DNA of 64,000 nucleotides from Frigidibacter albus (GTDB lineage Bacteria > Pseudomonadota > Alphaproteobacteria > Rhodobacterales > Rhodobacteraceae): assembly GCF_009908165.1 (NCBI RefSeq), contig NZ_JAAAUC010000001.1, forward strand, positions 434,001 through 498,000. Direction: 5' to 3'. Made by a program: the position numbers and the translations under genes. The notes under the pieces were generated by a model. The model saw only the letters and a program-made list of their open reading frames with translations. It had not been told where the DNA came from and did no database searches. Below are positions 1 through 8,409 of the stretch, piece after piece (the first letter of the stretch is position 1; every line of letters starts with the position of its first letter).

Positions 1-488
1 AGGGCGCAGAGGAAAGCGAGGCCATAGCCGGCCAGCGCCGTTTCTGTCAACGTGACGCCACCCTCGACGAGCCGTCCGCCGACGATCAGCGCCGCCCCGG
101 CGAATGCGACGGTCGCGCCTAGGATGTGCAAACCGGTTAGCCTTTCCCCCGGCAGCAGGCCCGAGAACAGCACGATCAGCAGCGGCCAGAGATAGGCGAT
201 CAGCCCCGCCTCGGCCGCCGGTGCCATGCGCAGGGCCGAGAAATACAACAGGTGATAGCCGAAAAGCCCGGCAGTCCCGAAGGCATAGACCTTCCAGGAC
301 ACCCGCCGCAGCTGCCCGAACCCGCCGCTGCGCGCCACCCAGACCAGCCCGAGCGCCCCGCCCACAGCAAAGGTCAGCGCGTTCAGCAGCAGCGGTGGCA
401 CAGGGGCCGAGCCGACGGTGAACAGCGCCAGCAGCGACCACAGCAGGATGGCGATGAAACCGAAGGCGGTGGCGCGGGTGCGGGTCAT
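1..488 (-). CDS. DMT/EamA-family membrane transporter, 3' end cut by window edge
   Basis: The reading frame runs leftward from an ATG at 488 and stays open to base 1, so only about 162 N-terminal residues are visible. It starts MTRTRATAFGFIAILLW and continues as alternating hydrophobic segments. A PAAEAGLIAYLWPLLIVLFSG stretch (around residues 91-110) is typical of the first EamA repeat of the drug/metabolite transporter superfamily. Such inner-membrane proteins export small metabolites or drugs. The substrate cannot be read from sequence. It lies downstream of phaB on the same strand, but a strong terminator lies between them, so it is probably a separate unit. Confidence 0.8.
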   Translation of the reverse strand, partial: MTRTRATAFGFIAILLWSLLALFTVGSAPVPPLLLNALTFAVGGALGLVWVARSGGFGQLRRVSWKVYAFGTAGLFGYHLLYFSALRMAPAAEAGLIAYLWPLLIVLFSGLLPGERLTGLHILGATVAFAGAALIVGGRLVEGGVTLTETALAGYGLAFLCA

Positions 489-550
489 GGCGGGCTCCTG
501 GATGCCCGCGCATCATCCGCGCTGCGTTGCCGCAAGCAAGCCCCCAAAAT

Positions 551-580
551 GCGAAAGGGCCGGCCCCGCAGGGCCGGCCC
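551..580 (-). terminator. Intrinsic terminator after phaB
   Basis: A 10-bp GC-only stem has arms at 557-566 and 571-580 and a 4-base loop. On the minus strand it is followed by TTTCG. It sits about 20 bases past the phaB stop codon. Confidence 0.6.
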
Positions 581-598
581 CATAGCGTTCGCAAGCAA

Positions 599-1321
599 TC
601 AGACGAAGTACTGCCCGCCATTGGCGCTGATCGTCGCGCCGGTGATGAAGCCGGCATCGTCGCCCGCAAGGAACACCACGCAGCGCGCGATTTCCTCGGG
701 CGCGCCCAGACGGCCGACCGGGATCTGCGCGATGATGCTCTCACGCACCTTTTCCGGCACCGCCATCACCATTTCCGTGCCGATATAGCCCGGGCAGATC
801 GCGTTGACGGTAATCCCGGCGCGCGCGCCCTCTTGCGCCAGCGCCTTGGTGAAGCCCAGATCGCCTGCCTTCGCCGCCGAGTAGTTGGCTTGCCCGGCCT
901 GGCCTTTCTGGCCGTTGATCGACGAGATGTTGATGACGCGGCCGAACTTGCGGTCGCGCATCCCCGGCCAGAGCGGGTGGGTCATGTTGAACAGGCCCGA
1001 CAGGTTGGTGTCCATCACCTCCTGCCACATCTGGCGGGTCATCTTGTGGAACATCGAATCGCGGGTGATGCCGGCATTGTTAACCAGCACATCGACGGGG
1101 CCCAGATCGGCCTCGACCCGTGCGATGCCCTCGGCGCAGGCGTCGTAATCGGCGACCGACCATTTATAGGCCGGGATGCCGGTCTCTTCGGTGAATTTCG
1201 CCGCGGCTTCGTCATTGCCGGCATAGTTTGCCGCGACCTTGTAACCGGCCGCCTGAAGCGCCAGCGAGATCGCCGCGCCAATGCCCCGGGTGCCGCCGGT
1301 GACGAGTGCTACTTTGGACAT
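599..1321 (-). CDS. phaB: Acetoacetyl-CoA reductase (NADPH)
   Basis: PhaB reduces acetoacetyl-CoA to (R)-3-hydroxybutyryl-CoA, the monomer for polyhydroxybutyrate storage polymer, in the cytosol. The 240-residue protein is a classical short-chain dehydrogenase. The cofactor loop TGGTRGIG is at residues 8-15, NNAG near residue 86, a catalytic Ser in the INISSINGQKGQAGQ stretch, and YSAAK supplies Tyr and Lys. The start at 1321 (MSKVALVTGG) was chosen over an upstream in-frame Met because GGGAGGAA lies just ahead of it and the length matches the family. It is downstream of phaA on the same strand, with a strong hairpin in the gap. Confidence 0.95.
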   Translation of the reverse strand: MSKVALVTGGTRGIGAAISLALQAAGYKVAANYAGNDEAAAKFTEETGIPAYKWSVADYDACAEGIARVEADLGPVDVLVNNAGITRDSMFHKMTRQMWQEVMDTNLSGLFNMTHPLWPGMRDRKFGRVINISSINGQKGQAGQANYSAAKAGDLGFTKALAQEGARAGITVNAICPGYIGTEMVMAVPEKVRESIIAQIPVGRLGAPEEIARCVVFLAGDDAGFITGATISANGGQYFV

Positions 1322-1365
1322 GATTCCTCCCTCGTGGAAATGTATTGAAACTCTGTTACCTAAAA

Positions 1366-1402
1366 TGATTTCAGCGCGCAATATTATTGCGCGCTGAAAT
1401 CA
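1366..1402 (-). terminator. 17-bp perfect hairpin between phaA and phaB
   Basis: Arms 1366-1382 and 1386-1402 are exact inverted complements around a 3-base loop. On the minus strand the hairpin starts 7 bases after the phaA stop and is followed by TTTTAGG, the shape of an intrinsic terminator. The outer parts of the stem are AT-rich and the centre is GCGCGC. It could end or attenuate transcription between phaA and phaB, or protect the phaA mRNA 3' end. Confidence 0.75.
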
Positions 1403-1409
1403 CAAAGTT

Positions 1410-2585
1410 TCACAGACCTTCGATGCACATCGCAACGCCCATGCCGCCGCCGATGCACAGCGTGGCAAGGCCCTTCTTGGCCCCGCGGCGCTTCATCTCG
1501 AAGAGCAGCGTGTTGAGGATCCGCGCGCCCGAGGCGCCGATCGGGTGGCCGATGGCGATGGCGCCGCCATTGACGTTCACCACCTCGGGGTTCCAGCCCA
1601 TGTCCTTGTTCACGGCGCAGGCCTGCGCCGCAAAGGCCTCGTTCGCCTCGACCAGATCGAGGTCGGTGGCCTTCCAGCCGGCCTTTTCCAGCGCCTTGCG
1701 GCTGGCATGGATCGGCCCGACGCCCATGATCGACGGATCGAGCCCGGCAGTGGCATAGGAGGCGATGCGCGCCAGCGGGGTCAGCCCGCGCCTGGCGGCC
1801 TCATCCTCGGACATCAGGATCACGGCGGCGGCGCCGTCGTTGAGGCCCGAGGCGTTGCCGGCGGTGACGGTGCCGTCCTTGGTGAAGGCCGGGCGCAGCT
1901 TGGTCATCGAGTCGAGCGTGGCGCCGGCGCGGATGTATTCGTCGGCATCCACCACCGTCTCGCCCTTGCGGGTCTTGATGGTGAAGGCGATGATCTCATC
2001 GGCGAACTTGCCGGCCTTCTGCGCCGCCTCGGCCTTGTTCTGGCTGGCGACGGCGAATTCGTCCTGCATCTCGCGGCTGATCTGCCACTGGTTCGCCACG
2101 TTCTCGGCGGTCTGGCCCATGTGGTAGCCGTTGAACGCATCCCAGAGCCCGTCGCGGATCATCGAGTCGATGAAGGACACGTCGCCCATCTTGTAGCCTT
2201 GGCGCAGATGCGCGACGTGGGGCGAGAGCGACATGTTCTCCTGCCCGCCGGCGGCGACGATGGCGGCATCGCCCAGCATCACATGCTGCGCGCCGAGCGC
2301 GACGGCGCGCAGGCCCGAGCCGCAGACCTGGTTGATTGACCAGGCGGCGCTTTCCTTGGGCAGGCCGGCATTGACATGCGCCTGGCGGGCGGGGTTCTGG
2401 CCTTGGCCAGCGGTCAGCACCTGGCCGAGGATGGTTTCCGAGACATCGGATTTCTCGATCCCGGCGCGCGCGACCACGGCCTCCAGCACGGCGGCGCCGA
2501 GGTCATGGGCCGGCGTGGCGGCAAAGGCCCCATTGAAACTGCCAACGGCCGTGCGGGCCGCCGAAACGATTACGACATTGGTCAT
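1410..2585 (-). CDS. phaA: Acetyl-CoA C-acetyltransferase (beta-ketothiolase)
   Basis: PhaA condenses two acetyl-CoA to acetoacetyl-CoA, the first step of polyhydroxybutyrate synthesis and of the ethylmalonyl-CoA pathway. The protein is 391 residues, the usual thiolase length. It carries the nucleophilic Cys in [11 protein letters not shown] near residue 88, [23 protein letters not shown] with the catalytic His, and the C-terminal [10 protein letters not shown] with the second Cys. The start at 2585 ([12 protein letters not shown]) was preferred to an upstream in-frame Met for conserved length, and GGGAGAGGACC lies just upstream. It is followed by phaB on the same strand after a hairpin. Confidence 0.96.
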   Translation of the reverse strand: MTNVVIVSAARTAVGSFNGAFAATPAHDLGAAVLEAVVARAGIEKSDVSETILGQVLTAGQGQNPARQAHVNAGLPKESAAWSINQVCGSGLRAVALGAQHVMLGDAAIVAAGGQENMSLSPHVAHLRQGYKMGDVSFIDSMIRDGLWDAFNGYHMGQTAENVANQWQISREMQDEFAVASQNKAEAAQKAGKFADEIIAFTIKTRKGETVVDADEYIRAGATLDSMTKLRPAFTKDGTVTAGNASGLNDGAAAVILMSEDEAARRGLTPLARIASYATAGLDPSIMGVGPIHASRKALEKAGWKATDLDLVEANEAFAAQACAVNKDMGWNPEVVNVNGGAIAIGHPIGASGARILNTLLFEMKRRGAKKGLATLCIGGGMGVAMCIEGL

Positions 2586-2753
2586 GAGGGTCCTCTCCCT
2601 TGGCACGGAAATGGTGCAGGAGGGACCCGGAAGCGCCCTCCCGACGCTGTGTCGCAGAATGACCTAAGGAAACCTTGGGTCAAGCGCAATGGCGGGGTCG
2701 GCGCTGCAACCTCGCCATGCGCCCAGAGCCCGCGACAGGTTGGCACGGGCCCC

Positions 2754-3602
2754 TCATCCGGCTTGCAGCAGCCTCTGCGGTGCCGGAGAGCGCCAGGGCG
2801 GCTGGATCGTCGGCGCGCCGAAGTAATAGCCCTGCAGGCAGTCGAAGCCGATGCCCTGAAGATAGGCGGCATCCTCGGCGGTTTCGACGGCCTCGGCGAC
2901 GGTGAACATGTCGAAATGCCGTGAGATCGACAGCAGCGCCTCGGTCAGGACCTGGTTGTCCGGGTTGTCGGCGATGCCACGGATGAACTGTCCGTCGATC
3001 TTCACGAGGTCGAAGTAGAACTCGCGCAGATAGCGGAACGAGGTGTGACCGGCGCCGAAGTCATCGAGGGCAAAGGAGATGCCCCTGCATTGCTGGTCAT
3101 GCATGAAGGCGCAAACGAGGTCCGGCAGCATCATCGCCGAGGATTCGGTGATCTCCAGAATCAGCCGCTCGCCGGCCGTGGGGTCGGTGCGCAGCCCGTC
3201 GGTCAGCACCTGCATCCAGTGCGGATAGCCGATGGAGCGGGCAGAGAGGTTGATGGCGAGCCGTAGCGCAGGGTTTTCCGCCAGCGCGATCAGGCCCATT
3301 TCCAGCGCCAGACAGTCGATCTTGCGGCCAAGGGGCGAGGTTTCGACGGTTTCGATGAAATCGGCGGCGGGAATCACCCGGCCGGTTTCATCCAGCACAC
3401 GGATCAACCCTTCGTAGAAGGCGACGGTACCTGGCTTTGCGCCCTGAACAACGGGCTGGAAGGCCAGCACAACATCTTGACGGTCGATGGCGGTGCGCAC
3501 CATCTCGATGGTGCTGCGCTTGCGCTCGGCCACGGCGAAGGCCAGCGGGCTTTGCAACTCGGCTGGCACATCGAGGGCCTGCATGTCATCCGGTCTGCGC
3601 AT
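2754..3602 (-). CDS. EAL-domain cyclic-di-GMP phosphodiesterase
   Basis: This is a single-domain EAL protein of 282 residues that would cleave c-di-GMP to pGpG in the cytosol. The signature is intact in ExLxR form (EGLIR at residues 64-68). Metal and catalytic positions are also present: INLSARS (Asn), ILEITES (Glu), ALDDFGAGHTS (Asp-Asp), LVKIDGQF (Lys), VAEAVET (Glu) and CLQGYYFG (Gln). Catalysis is therefore likely. No sensor, GGDEF or membrane segment is attached. The start at 3602 has GGAGGG 7 bases upstream. A further in-frame Met at 3620 has no such site. It is divergent from tag across 72 bases. Confidence 0.9.
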   Translation of the reverse strand: MRRPDDMQALDVPAELQSPLAFAVAERKRSTIEMVRTAIDRQDVVLAFQPVVQGAKPGTVAFYEGLIRVLDETGRVIPAADFIETVETSPLGRKIDCLALEMGLIALAENPALRLAINLSARSIGYPHWMQVLTDGLRTDPTAGERLILEITESSAMMLPDLVCAFMHDQQCRGISFALDDFGAGHTSFRYLREFYFDLVKIDGQFIRGIADNPDNQVLTEALLSISRHFDMFTVAEAVETAEDAAYLQGIGFDCLQGYYFGAPTIQPPWRSPAPQRLLQAG

Positions 3603-3674
3603 CGAACCCTCCGTCACCACGCGGGATTTATCGGGCCGGGCGGGTTAAGATGGGGTGAAGAGGCGGAGGACCGG

Positions 3675-4265
3675 ATGGACGACACAAGATGTAGCTGGTG
3701 CGGGAGCGATCCGCTCTATGTCGCGTATCATGACGAGGAATGGGGCGTGCCGGAGCCGGACGGGCGGGCGCTGTGGGAGAAGTTGGTGCTGGACGGGTTT
3801 CAGGCCGGGCTGGCCTGGATCACCATCCTGCGGAAGCGGGACGGATTTCGCGATGCTTTTCAGGGGTTTGATCCGCAAGTCATCGCCGGGTGGGGCGAGC
3901 AGGATGTGCTGCGGCTGCTGGCAAATCCGGGGATCGTGCGGCATCGGGGGAAGATCGAGGCGACGATCGGGAATGCGCGGGCTTACCTGAAAATCGAGCA
4001 GGAACAGGGGTTTGCGCCGTTCCTGTGGGGCTTTGTCGGCGGCGCGCCCCTGCAGCCGCGGCGGGCGACGATGGGCGAGGTTCCGACGACGACAGCCGAG
4101 GCAGAAGCGATGTCCAAGGCGTTGAAAAAGGCTGGGTTTCGCTTTTGCGGGCCGACGATTGTCTATGCCTTCATGCAGGCGACGGGGATGGTGAACGACC
4201 ATATCGTGACCTGCCGCTGCCATGAGCGGGTCCTAGATATGGGGGCGGGGTTCCGGCTGGGCTGA
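3675..4265 (+). CDS. tag: DNA-3-methyladenine glycosylase I
   Basis: Tag removes N3-methyladenine from alkylated DNA, starting base-excision repair. The 196-residue protein aligns along its length with E. coli Tag. The zinc site is kept: Cys6 and His19 in RCSWCGSDPLYVAYHDEEW, and His and Cys in NDHIVTC near the C terminus. FQAGLAWITILRKR and IVRHRGKIEATIGNARAYL are family blocks. The residue matching E. coli Glu38, which contacts the base, is Asp here (VLDGFQAG), a conservative change. GGCGGAGGA just upstream fixes the start. It converges with tlpA. Confidence 0.93.
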   Translation: MDDTRCSWCGSDPLYVAYHDEEWGVPEPDGRALWEKLVLDGFQAGLAWITILRKRDGFRDAFQGFDPQVIAGWGEQDVLRLLANPGIVRHRGKIEATIGNARAYLKIEQEQGFAPFLWGFVGGAPLQPRRATMGEVPTTTAEAEAMSKALKKAGFRFCGPTIVYAFMQATGMVNDHIVTCRCHERVLDMGAGFRLG

Positions 4266-4283
4266 TCTGGAAAGCGTATGGAA
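4266..4283 (+). repeat. 18-bp repeat, copy 1 (pairs with 36264-36281)
   Basis: The 18 bases beginning TCTGGAAAGCGTATGG directly after the tag stop recur exactly at 36264-36281. The following bases resemble each other more loosely (GG/CATATGG motifs). Around copy 1 the arms GTATGG and CCATAC flank an inner palindrome CCATATGG, so the transcript end could fold into a small hairpin. Confidence 0.6.
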
Positions 4284-4329
4284 ACCATATGGCAACCATA
4301 CATACGATTTTCCGGACGGGCCCGACCCC

Positions 4330-4914
4330 TTACTCCTCAGTGGCGATCAGCGCGCCGATCAGCGCCTTGGCCTCTGGCCCGTCCCAATGCGCGTCGCCCT
4401 GCATCCGCGCGATCTCGCGCCCCTCGGGATCGAGGATCACGGTGACCGGCAGGCCGAGCACGGCCATCTGCCGGGCGAGCGCCTGCTTGGGGTCGCGCAG
4501 CATCGGCAGCTGGGTGATCTCCTCATCCGCGAAGAAATCCTTGATCGCGGGCACCGGGTTGCGGCCGGTGGCGATGGTGACGACGGCGAAACGATCCCCG
4601 CCAAGCTCTGCCTGCAGCCGGTCGAGCGCCGGCATCTCGGCCCGGCAGGGGGCGCACCATGTGGCCCAGAAGTTCAGCAGCACGTATTTGCCGCGGTAGT
4701 CGGCCAGCGGCACCTCGGCATCGGCTTCGTCGATCACCACGGCGTCCAGCGGCGCGGCGGGTTCGTTCGCCAGCACCAGCTTGCGCATGTCGCCCTGCAG
4801 GAAGGGCGCAAGGTCGGGCGCGGCGAATGCGGGATTCGCGCCAATCGCAAGGGCTGCGGCATTTGCACCAAGCACAAGGGCCGTGTAGAGGACGGCGGAA
4901 CGGATCAGACGCAT
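4330..4914 (-). CDS. tlpA: TlpA-family membrane-anchored thioredoxin-like protein
   Basis: This 194-residue protein has an N-terminal hydrophobic segment ([20 protein letters not shown]) serving as signal or anchor, and a periplasmic thioredoxin fold. The WCAPC redox motif is in [15 protein letters not shown], and the cis-Pro region is GLPVTVILD. TlpA/ResA proteins reduce disulfides in the periplasm, for example for cytochrome c or cytochrome oxidase maturation. The exact partner is unknown. The start at 4914 has GAAGGAGG ideally placed. A long upstream in-frame extension overlaps argH and was rejected. It is divergent from argH with only 34 bases between start codons. Confidence 0.88.
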   Translation of the reverse strand: MRLIRSAVLYTALVLGANAAALAIGANPAFAAPDLAPFLQGDMRKLVLANEPAAPLDAVVIDEADAEVPLADYRGKYVLLNFWATWCAPCRAEMPALDRLQAELGGDRFAVVTIATGRNPVPAIKDFFADEEITQLPMLRDPKQALARQMAVLGLPVTVILDPEGREIARMQGDAHWDGPEAKALIGALIATEE

Positions 4915-4948
4915 TTTGCCTCCTTCGGGGGCCGGGGACAGGACCGAC

Positions 4949-6364
4949 ATGACCGACAGCGCCAAGGATAACCAGCCCTCCAACCAGATGTGGGGCGGGC
5001 GTTTCGCCGCAGGGCCGGACGCGATCATGGAGGCGATCAACGCCTCTATCTCGTTCGACAAGCGGCTTTACGCGCAGGATATCCGCGGCAGCCGGGCCCA
5101 TGCCGCCATGTTGGCAGCCACGGGCATCGTCACCGATAGCGATGCGGCGGCGATCCGGGAAGGCCTGCTCACGGTCTTGTCAGAGATCGAGGGCGGGGAG
5201 TTCCCGTTCCGGGTGGCGCTGGAAGACATCCACATGAACGTGGAGGCGCGGCTGAAGGAGATCATCGGCGAGCCTGCCGGGCGGCTGCACACGGCGCGCA
5301 GCCGCAACGATCAGGTGGCGACCGATTTCCGGCTGTGGGTGCGCGAGCAATGCGATGCGGCGGGGCAGGGCCTTCAGGCGCTGATCGGCGCGCTGCTGGG
5401 GCAGGCAGAGGTTGGCGCCGCCTGGGTGATGCCGGGCTTCACCCATCTGCAGACAGCGCAGCCGGTGACATGGGGGCATCACATGATGGCCTATGTCGAG
5501 ATGTTCGGGCGAGACATGAGCCGCTTTGCCGATGCCCGCGCGCGGATGAACGAGAGCCCCTTGGGGGCGGCGGCGCTGGCCGGCACCTCGTTCCCCATCG
5601 ACCGGCACATGACGGCCGAGGCGCTTGGTTTCGACCGGCCGATGGCCAACAGCCTCGATGCGGTCAGCGACCGGGATTTCGCGCTGGAGTTTCTGGCGGC
5701 GTCTTCCATCTGCGCGATGCACCTGAGCCGGTTTGCGGAGGAGCTGGTGATCTGGTCCTCGGCGCAGTTCCGCTTCGTGGCGCTGTCGGACAGGTTTTCC
5801 ACCGGGTCGTCGATCATGCCGCAGAAGAAGAATCCCGATGCGGCAGAGCTGATCCGCGCCAAGATCGGCCGGATTCTGGGGGCGACGGTGGCGCTGTTCA
5901 CGGTGATGAAGGGGCTGCCGCTGGCCTATTCCAAGGACATGCAGGAAGACAAGGAACAGGTCTTCGACGCCGCCGATACGCTGATGCTGGCGCTGGCGGC
6001 GATGGAGGGGATGGTGCGCGACATGACGGCGCGGGTCGAGAACCTCGAGAAGGCGGCGGCGAGCGGCTTTTCGACGGCGACCGATCTGGCCGACTGGCTG
6101 GTGCGCGAGCTGGGCCTGCCGTTCCGCGAGGCGCATCACGTCACCGGCGCGCTGGTGGCGCTGGCCGAGGGCAAAGGTTGTGACCTGCCGGAGCTGACGC
6201 TGGCCGAGATGCAGTCGGCCCATGCCGGGATCGACCAGCAGGTCTATTCGGTGCTGGGGGTTCACAACTCGGTCGCCAGCCGGCAAAGCTATGGTGGGAC
6301 CGCGCCCGATCAGGTGCGCGCGCAGGTGGCGCGGTGGCGCGAGCGGCTGGGAGAGGTGCGATGA
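4949..6364 (+). CDS. argH: Argininosuccinate lyase
   Basis: ArgH splits argininosuccinate into arginine and fumarate, the last step of arginine synthesis. The 471-residue protein shows N-terminal MWGGRF, the substrate-binding [13 protein letters not shown] block near residue 110, TSFPIDR and the signature loop [12 protein letters not shown] near residue 290. The start at 4949 (MTDSAKDN) is preferred to an in-frame ATG 33 bases earlier because the extra residues do not look like family sequence. The stop overlaps the next small gene by four bases (ATGA), indicating translational coupling with the lipoprotein and then lysA. Confidence 0.96.
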   Translation: MTDSAKDNQPSNQMWGGRFAAGPDAIMEAINASISFDKRLYAQDIRGSRAHAAMLAATGIVTDSDAAAIREGLLTVLSEIEGGEFPFRVALEDIHMNVEARLKEIIGEPAGRLHTARSRNDQVATDFRLWVREQCDAAGQGLQALIGALLGQAEVGAAWVMPGFTHLQTAQPVTWGHHMMAYVEMFGRDMSRFADARARMNESPLGAAALAGTSFPIDRHMTAEALGFDRPMANSLDAVSDRDFALEFLAASSICAMHLSRFAEELVIWSSAQFRFVALSDRFSTGSSIMPQKKNPDAAELIRAKIGRILGATVALFTVMKGLPLAYSKDMQEDKEQVFDAADTLMLALAAMEGMVRDMTARVENLEKAAASGFSTATDLADWLVRELGLPFREAHHVTGALVALAEGKGCDLPELTLAEMQSAHAGIDQQVYSVLGVHNSVASRQSYGGTAPDQVRAQVARWRERLGEVR

Positions 6365-6498
6365 CACGGATGGTTGTTCTGGCGCTGCTGGCGCTGGCGG
6401 CATGCGGGGCCGATGGGCCGCCGGTGGCGCCTTCGGGCGATGCGCCGGGGGTGACGGTGAGCGGAACGGCGCAGTTCGGGGTGACGGGGCGGATGTGA
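6361..6498 (+). CDS. lptM: Small LptM-like lipoprotein
   Basis: A 45-residue reading frame begins in an ATGA overlap with the argH stop. It encodes [19 protein letters not shown] followed by a Pro/Gly-rich tail. ALAAC is a clear lipobox with acylated Cys15. [10 protein letters not shown] resembles the CGxxGPLxxP pattern of LptM (formerly YifL), the short lipoprotein that assists assembly of the LptD/E lipopolysaccharide translocon. Members usually lie beside lysA or dapF, and here lysA is two genes downstream. The assignment rests on lipobox, size, motif and neighbourhood. It is probably anchored in the outer membrane, since Gly rather than Asp follows the Cys. Confidence 0.75.
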   Translation: MTRMVVLALLALAACGADGPPVAPSGDAPGVTVSGTAQFGVTGRM

Positions 6499-6504
6499 GG
6501 CGCA

Positions 6505-6672
6505 GTCAGAGGGCTGCGCCCGTCCGCCGGGTGGGCGCAGCGACGCTCGTTCTAGGCGCTTTATGGTGCGGCCCACCTCCACCGGCGTTCTAGGCGCAGG
6601 CGTTGCCGAGCGCCCGCCCGAGGGGGGCGGACGGGCGCTGCCCGGCGGCGCTGAAGCGCCTTGTTCCGGGCA
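6505..6672 (+). repeat. Dispersed ~167-bp intergenic repeat, copy A
   Basis: This is one of three same-strand copies (others 36327-36493 and 55955-56119). Shared blocks in order are GTCAGAGGG; CGCCGGG(T/C)GGGCG; TTCTAGGC(G/A)CTTTATGGTGCGGC; a second TTCT(A/G)G with GGCGTTG; AGCGCCCGCCCGAGGGGG; GGGCGCTGCCCGGCGGCGC; and TTCCGGGCA. Copy A can form a perfect 9-bp stem GCTGCGCCC/GGGCGCAGC, an 11-position stem around AGGGGG, and an outer GCCCGG/CCGGGC stem. It lies between lptM and the DUF2834 gene. No open frame or transposase is inside. Confidence 0.85.
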
Positions 6673-6780
6673 AGGAAGGAAGGCTCTCAAGCCCAGACTG
6701 CTTTCCCACGCGCACCCCGCTTTCCTTGCACCGGCCGATGCTTTAGACCCGACCCATAACCCCCTGCAGGTGCCCCGGCC

Positions 6781-7098
6781 ATGTCCTTGCTGCGTCTGAC
6801 CTATCTTGCGCTCGCCATCGCCGGCACGGTGCTGCCGATGCGCCATTACCTCGACTGGCTGTCGGCCAATGGCTGGAGCCTTGGCGGCATGATCGACGCC
6901 TGGTTCGTGAATGCGGCCACCACCGGCATGGTCTGGGACCTGATGATCGCCGCGATTGCGCTGATCGTCTGGGCGTTGGCCGAGATCTGGGTGCGGCGCA
7001 ACTGGATCGCGCTTCTGGCACTGCCGGCGACGGTCTGCATCGGGGTGTCCTGCGGCTTGCCGCTTTATCTTTTCCTGCGCAGCGGACGGGTGAGCTGA
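6781..7098 (+). CDS. DUF2834-like small membrane protein
   Basis: The 105-residue protein has three predicted membrane helices: an N-terminal TYLALAIAGTVLPMRHY, a central LMIAAIALIVWALAEIW, and a C-terminal WIALLALPATVCIGVSCGL. The order matches the DUF2834 family of uncharacterised inner-membrane proteins. Its stop and the lysA ATG share one base (TGATG), so it is translated with lysA. The function is unknown. The family assignment is from memory of its pattern and is moderately sure. Confidence 0.7.
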   Translation: MSLLRLTYLALAIAGTVLPMRHYLDWLSANGWSLGGMIDAWFVNAATTGMVWDLMIAAIALIVWALAEIWVRRNWIALLALPATVCIGVSCGLPLYLFLRSGRVS

Positions 7099-8363
7099 TG
7101 GACCATTTCCTGTATCGTTCCGGCATCCTCCATGCCGAGGATGTGGCGATCCCCGAGATCGCCGCGGCGGTGGGCACGCCGTTCTACGTGTACTCCACCG
7201 CCACGCTGGAGCGGCACTACCGGCTGTTTACCGAGGCGCTGGACCCGCTGCCGCATCTCGTGTGCTTTGCGGTCAAGTCGAACAGCAATGTCGCGGTGCT
7301 GAAGGTGCTGGGGGATCTGGGCGCGGGGATGGATGTCGTCTCGGGCGGCGAATACCTGCGCGCGAAGGCGGCGGGCGTGCCGGGCGGGCGGATCGTGTTC
7401 TCGGGCGTGGGGAAGACGAAAGCTGAGATGCGGCTGGCGCTGGAGGGCGGCATCCGGCAGTTCAACGTGGAGTCGGAGCCGGAGTTGCTGGCGCTGTCCG
7501 AGATCGCGGCGGGGATGGGGGTTGTCGCGCCGATCGCGCTGCGGGTGAACCCGGACGTCGATGCGAAGACCCATGAGAAGATCGCGACCGGCAAGAGCGA
7601 GAACAAGTTCGGCATCCCGATTGCCAAGGCGCGCGAGGTTTATGCCTTGGCGGCGCGGCTGCCGGGGATAGATGTCTGCGCCGTCGATGTGCATATCGGC
7701 AGCCAGCTGACCGATCTGGCGCCGTTCGAGCAGGCCTATCTGAAGGTCGCGGACCTGACGCGGGCGCTGCGGGCCGACGGGCATGACATCCGGCGGCTGG
7801 ATCTGGGCGGGGGGCTGGGGATTCCCTACACCCGCTCGAACGAGGCGCCGCCGCTGCCGGTGGAGTATGGCGCGCTGATCAAGCGGACGGTGGGGGACCT
7901 CGGCTGCGAGATCGAGATCGAGCCGGGGCGGCTGATTTCGGGCAATGCCGGGCTGCTGGTGTCGGGCGTGATCTATGTGAAGGCGGGGGAGGGGCGGGAT
8001 TTCCTGATCCTCGATGCGGCGATGAACGATCTGGTGCGCCCGTCGATGTATGGCGCGCATCATGATATCGTGCCGGTGGTGGAGCCGGCGGCAGGCGCGG
8101 CGGCGCAGCCCTTCGACGTGGTGGGCCCGGTCTGCGAGACCGGGGATACCTTCGCCAAGGCGCGCCACCTGCCAGCGCTGGCGGCGGGGGATCTGGTCGC
8201 CTTCCGCTCGGCCGGGGCATATGGCGCGGTGATGGCCAGCGAATACAACACCCGCCCGCTGGTGCCCGAGGTTCTGGTCCGCGGGGATCACTTCGCCGTC
8301 ATAAGGGCCCGCCCGACGTTTGACGAAATCCTCAACCGCGATACCATCCCCGAATGGCTGTGA
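7098..8363 (+). CDS. lysA: Diaminopimelate decarboxylase
   Basis: LysA decarboxylates meso-diaminopimelate to L-lysine using pyridoxal phosphate. The 421-residue fold-type III enzyme has the PLP lysine in CFAVKSNSN near residue 60, the family block VVSGGEYLRAKAAGVP, HIGSQLTD, the glycine-rich phosphate-binding loop LDLGGGLGIPY, EPGRLISGNAG and the substrate motif VCETGDTFA (CESGD in most homologues). It overlaps the upstream membrane gene by one base and is followed 46 bases later by the DUF4175 gene. Confidence 0.96.
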   Translation: MDHFLYRSGILHAEDVAIPEIAAAVGTPFYVYSTATLERHYRLFTEALDPLPHLVCFAVKSNSNVAVLKVLGDLGAGMDVVSGGEYLRAKAAGVPGGRIVFSGVGKTKAEMRLALEGGIRQFNVESEPELLALSEIAAGMGVVAPIALRVNPDVDAKTHEKIATGKSENKFGIPIAKAREVYALAARLPGIDVCAVDVHIGSQLTDLAPFEQAYLKVADLTRALRADGHDIRRLDLGGGLGIPYTRSNEAPPLPVEYGALIKRTVGDLGCEIEIEPGRLISGNAGLLVSGVIYVKAGEGRDFLILDAAMNDLVRPSMYGAHHDIVPVVEPAAGAAAQPFDVVGPVCETGDTFAKARHLPALAAGDLVAFRSAGAYGAVMASEYNTRPLVPEVLVRGDHFAVIRARPTFDEILNRDTIPEWL

Positions 8364-8409
8364 CGCGCAATCCTGCGCATTCGGCCCCGGACGCGGACCG
8401 ACACCCGGC

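Noticed and set aside
6550-6600. Short similar peptides (VLGALWCG) encoded in the 167-bp repeats
   Set aside because: They arise from translating the repeat DNA. The frames lack consistent starts and stops among copies.
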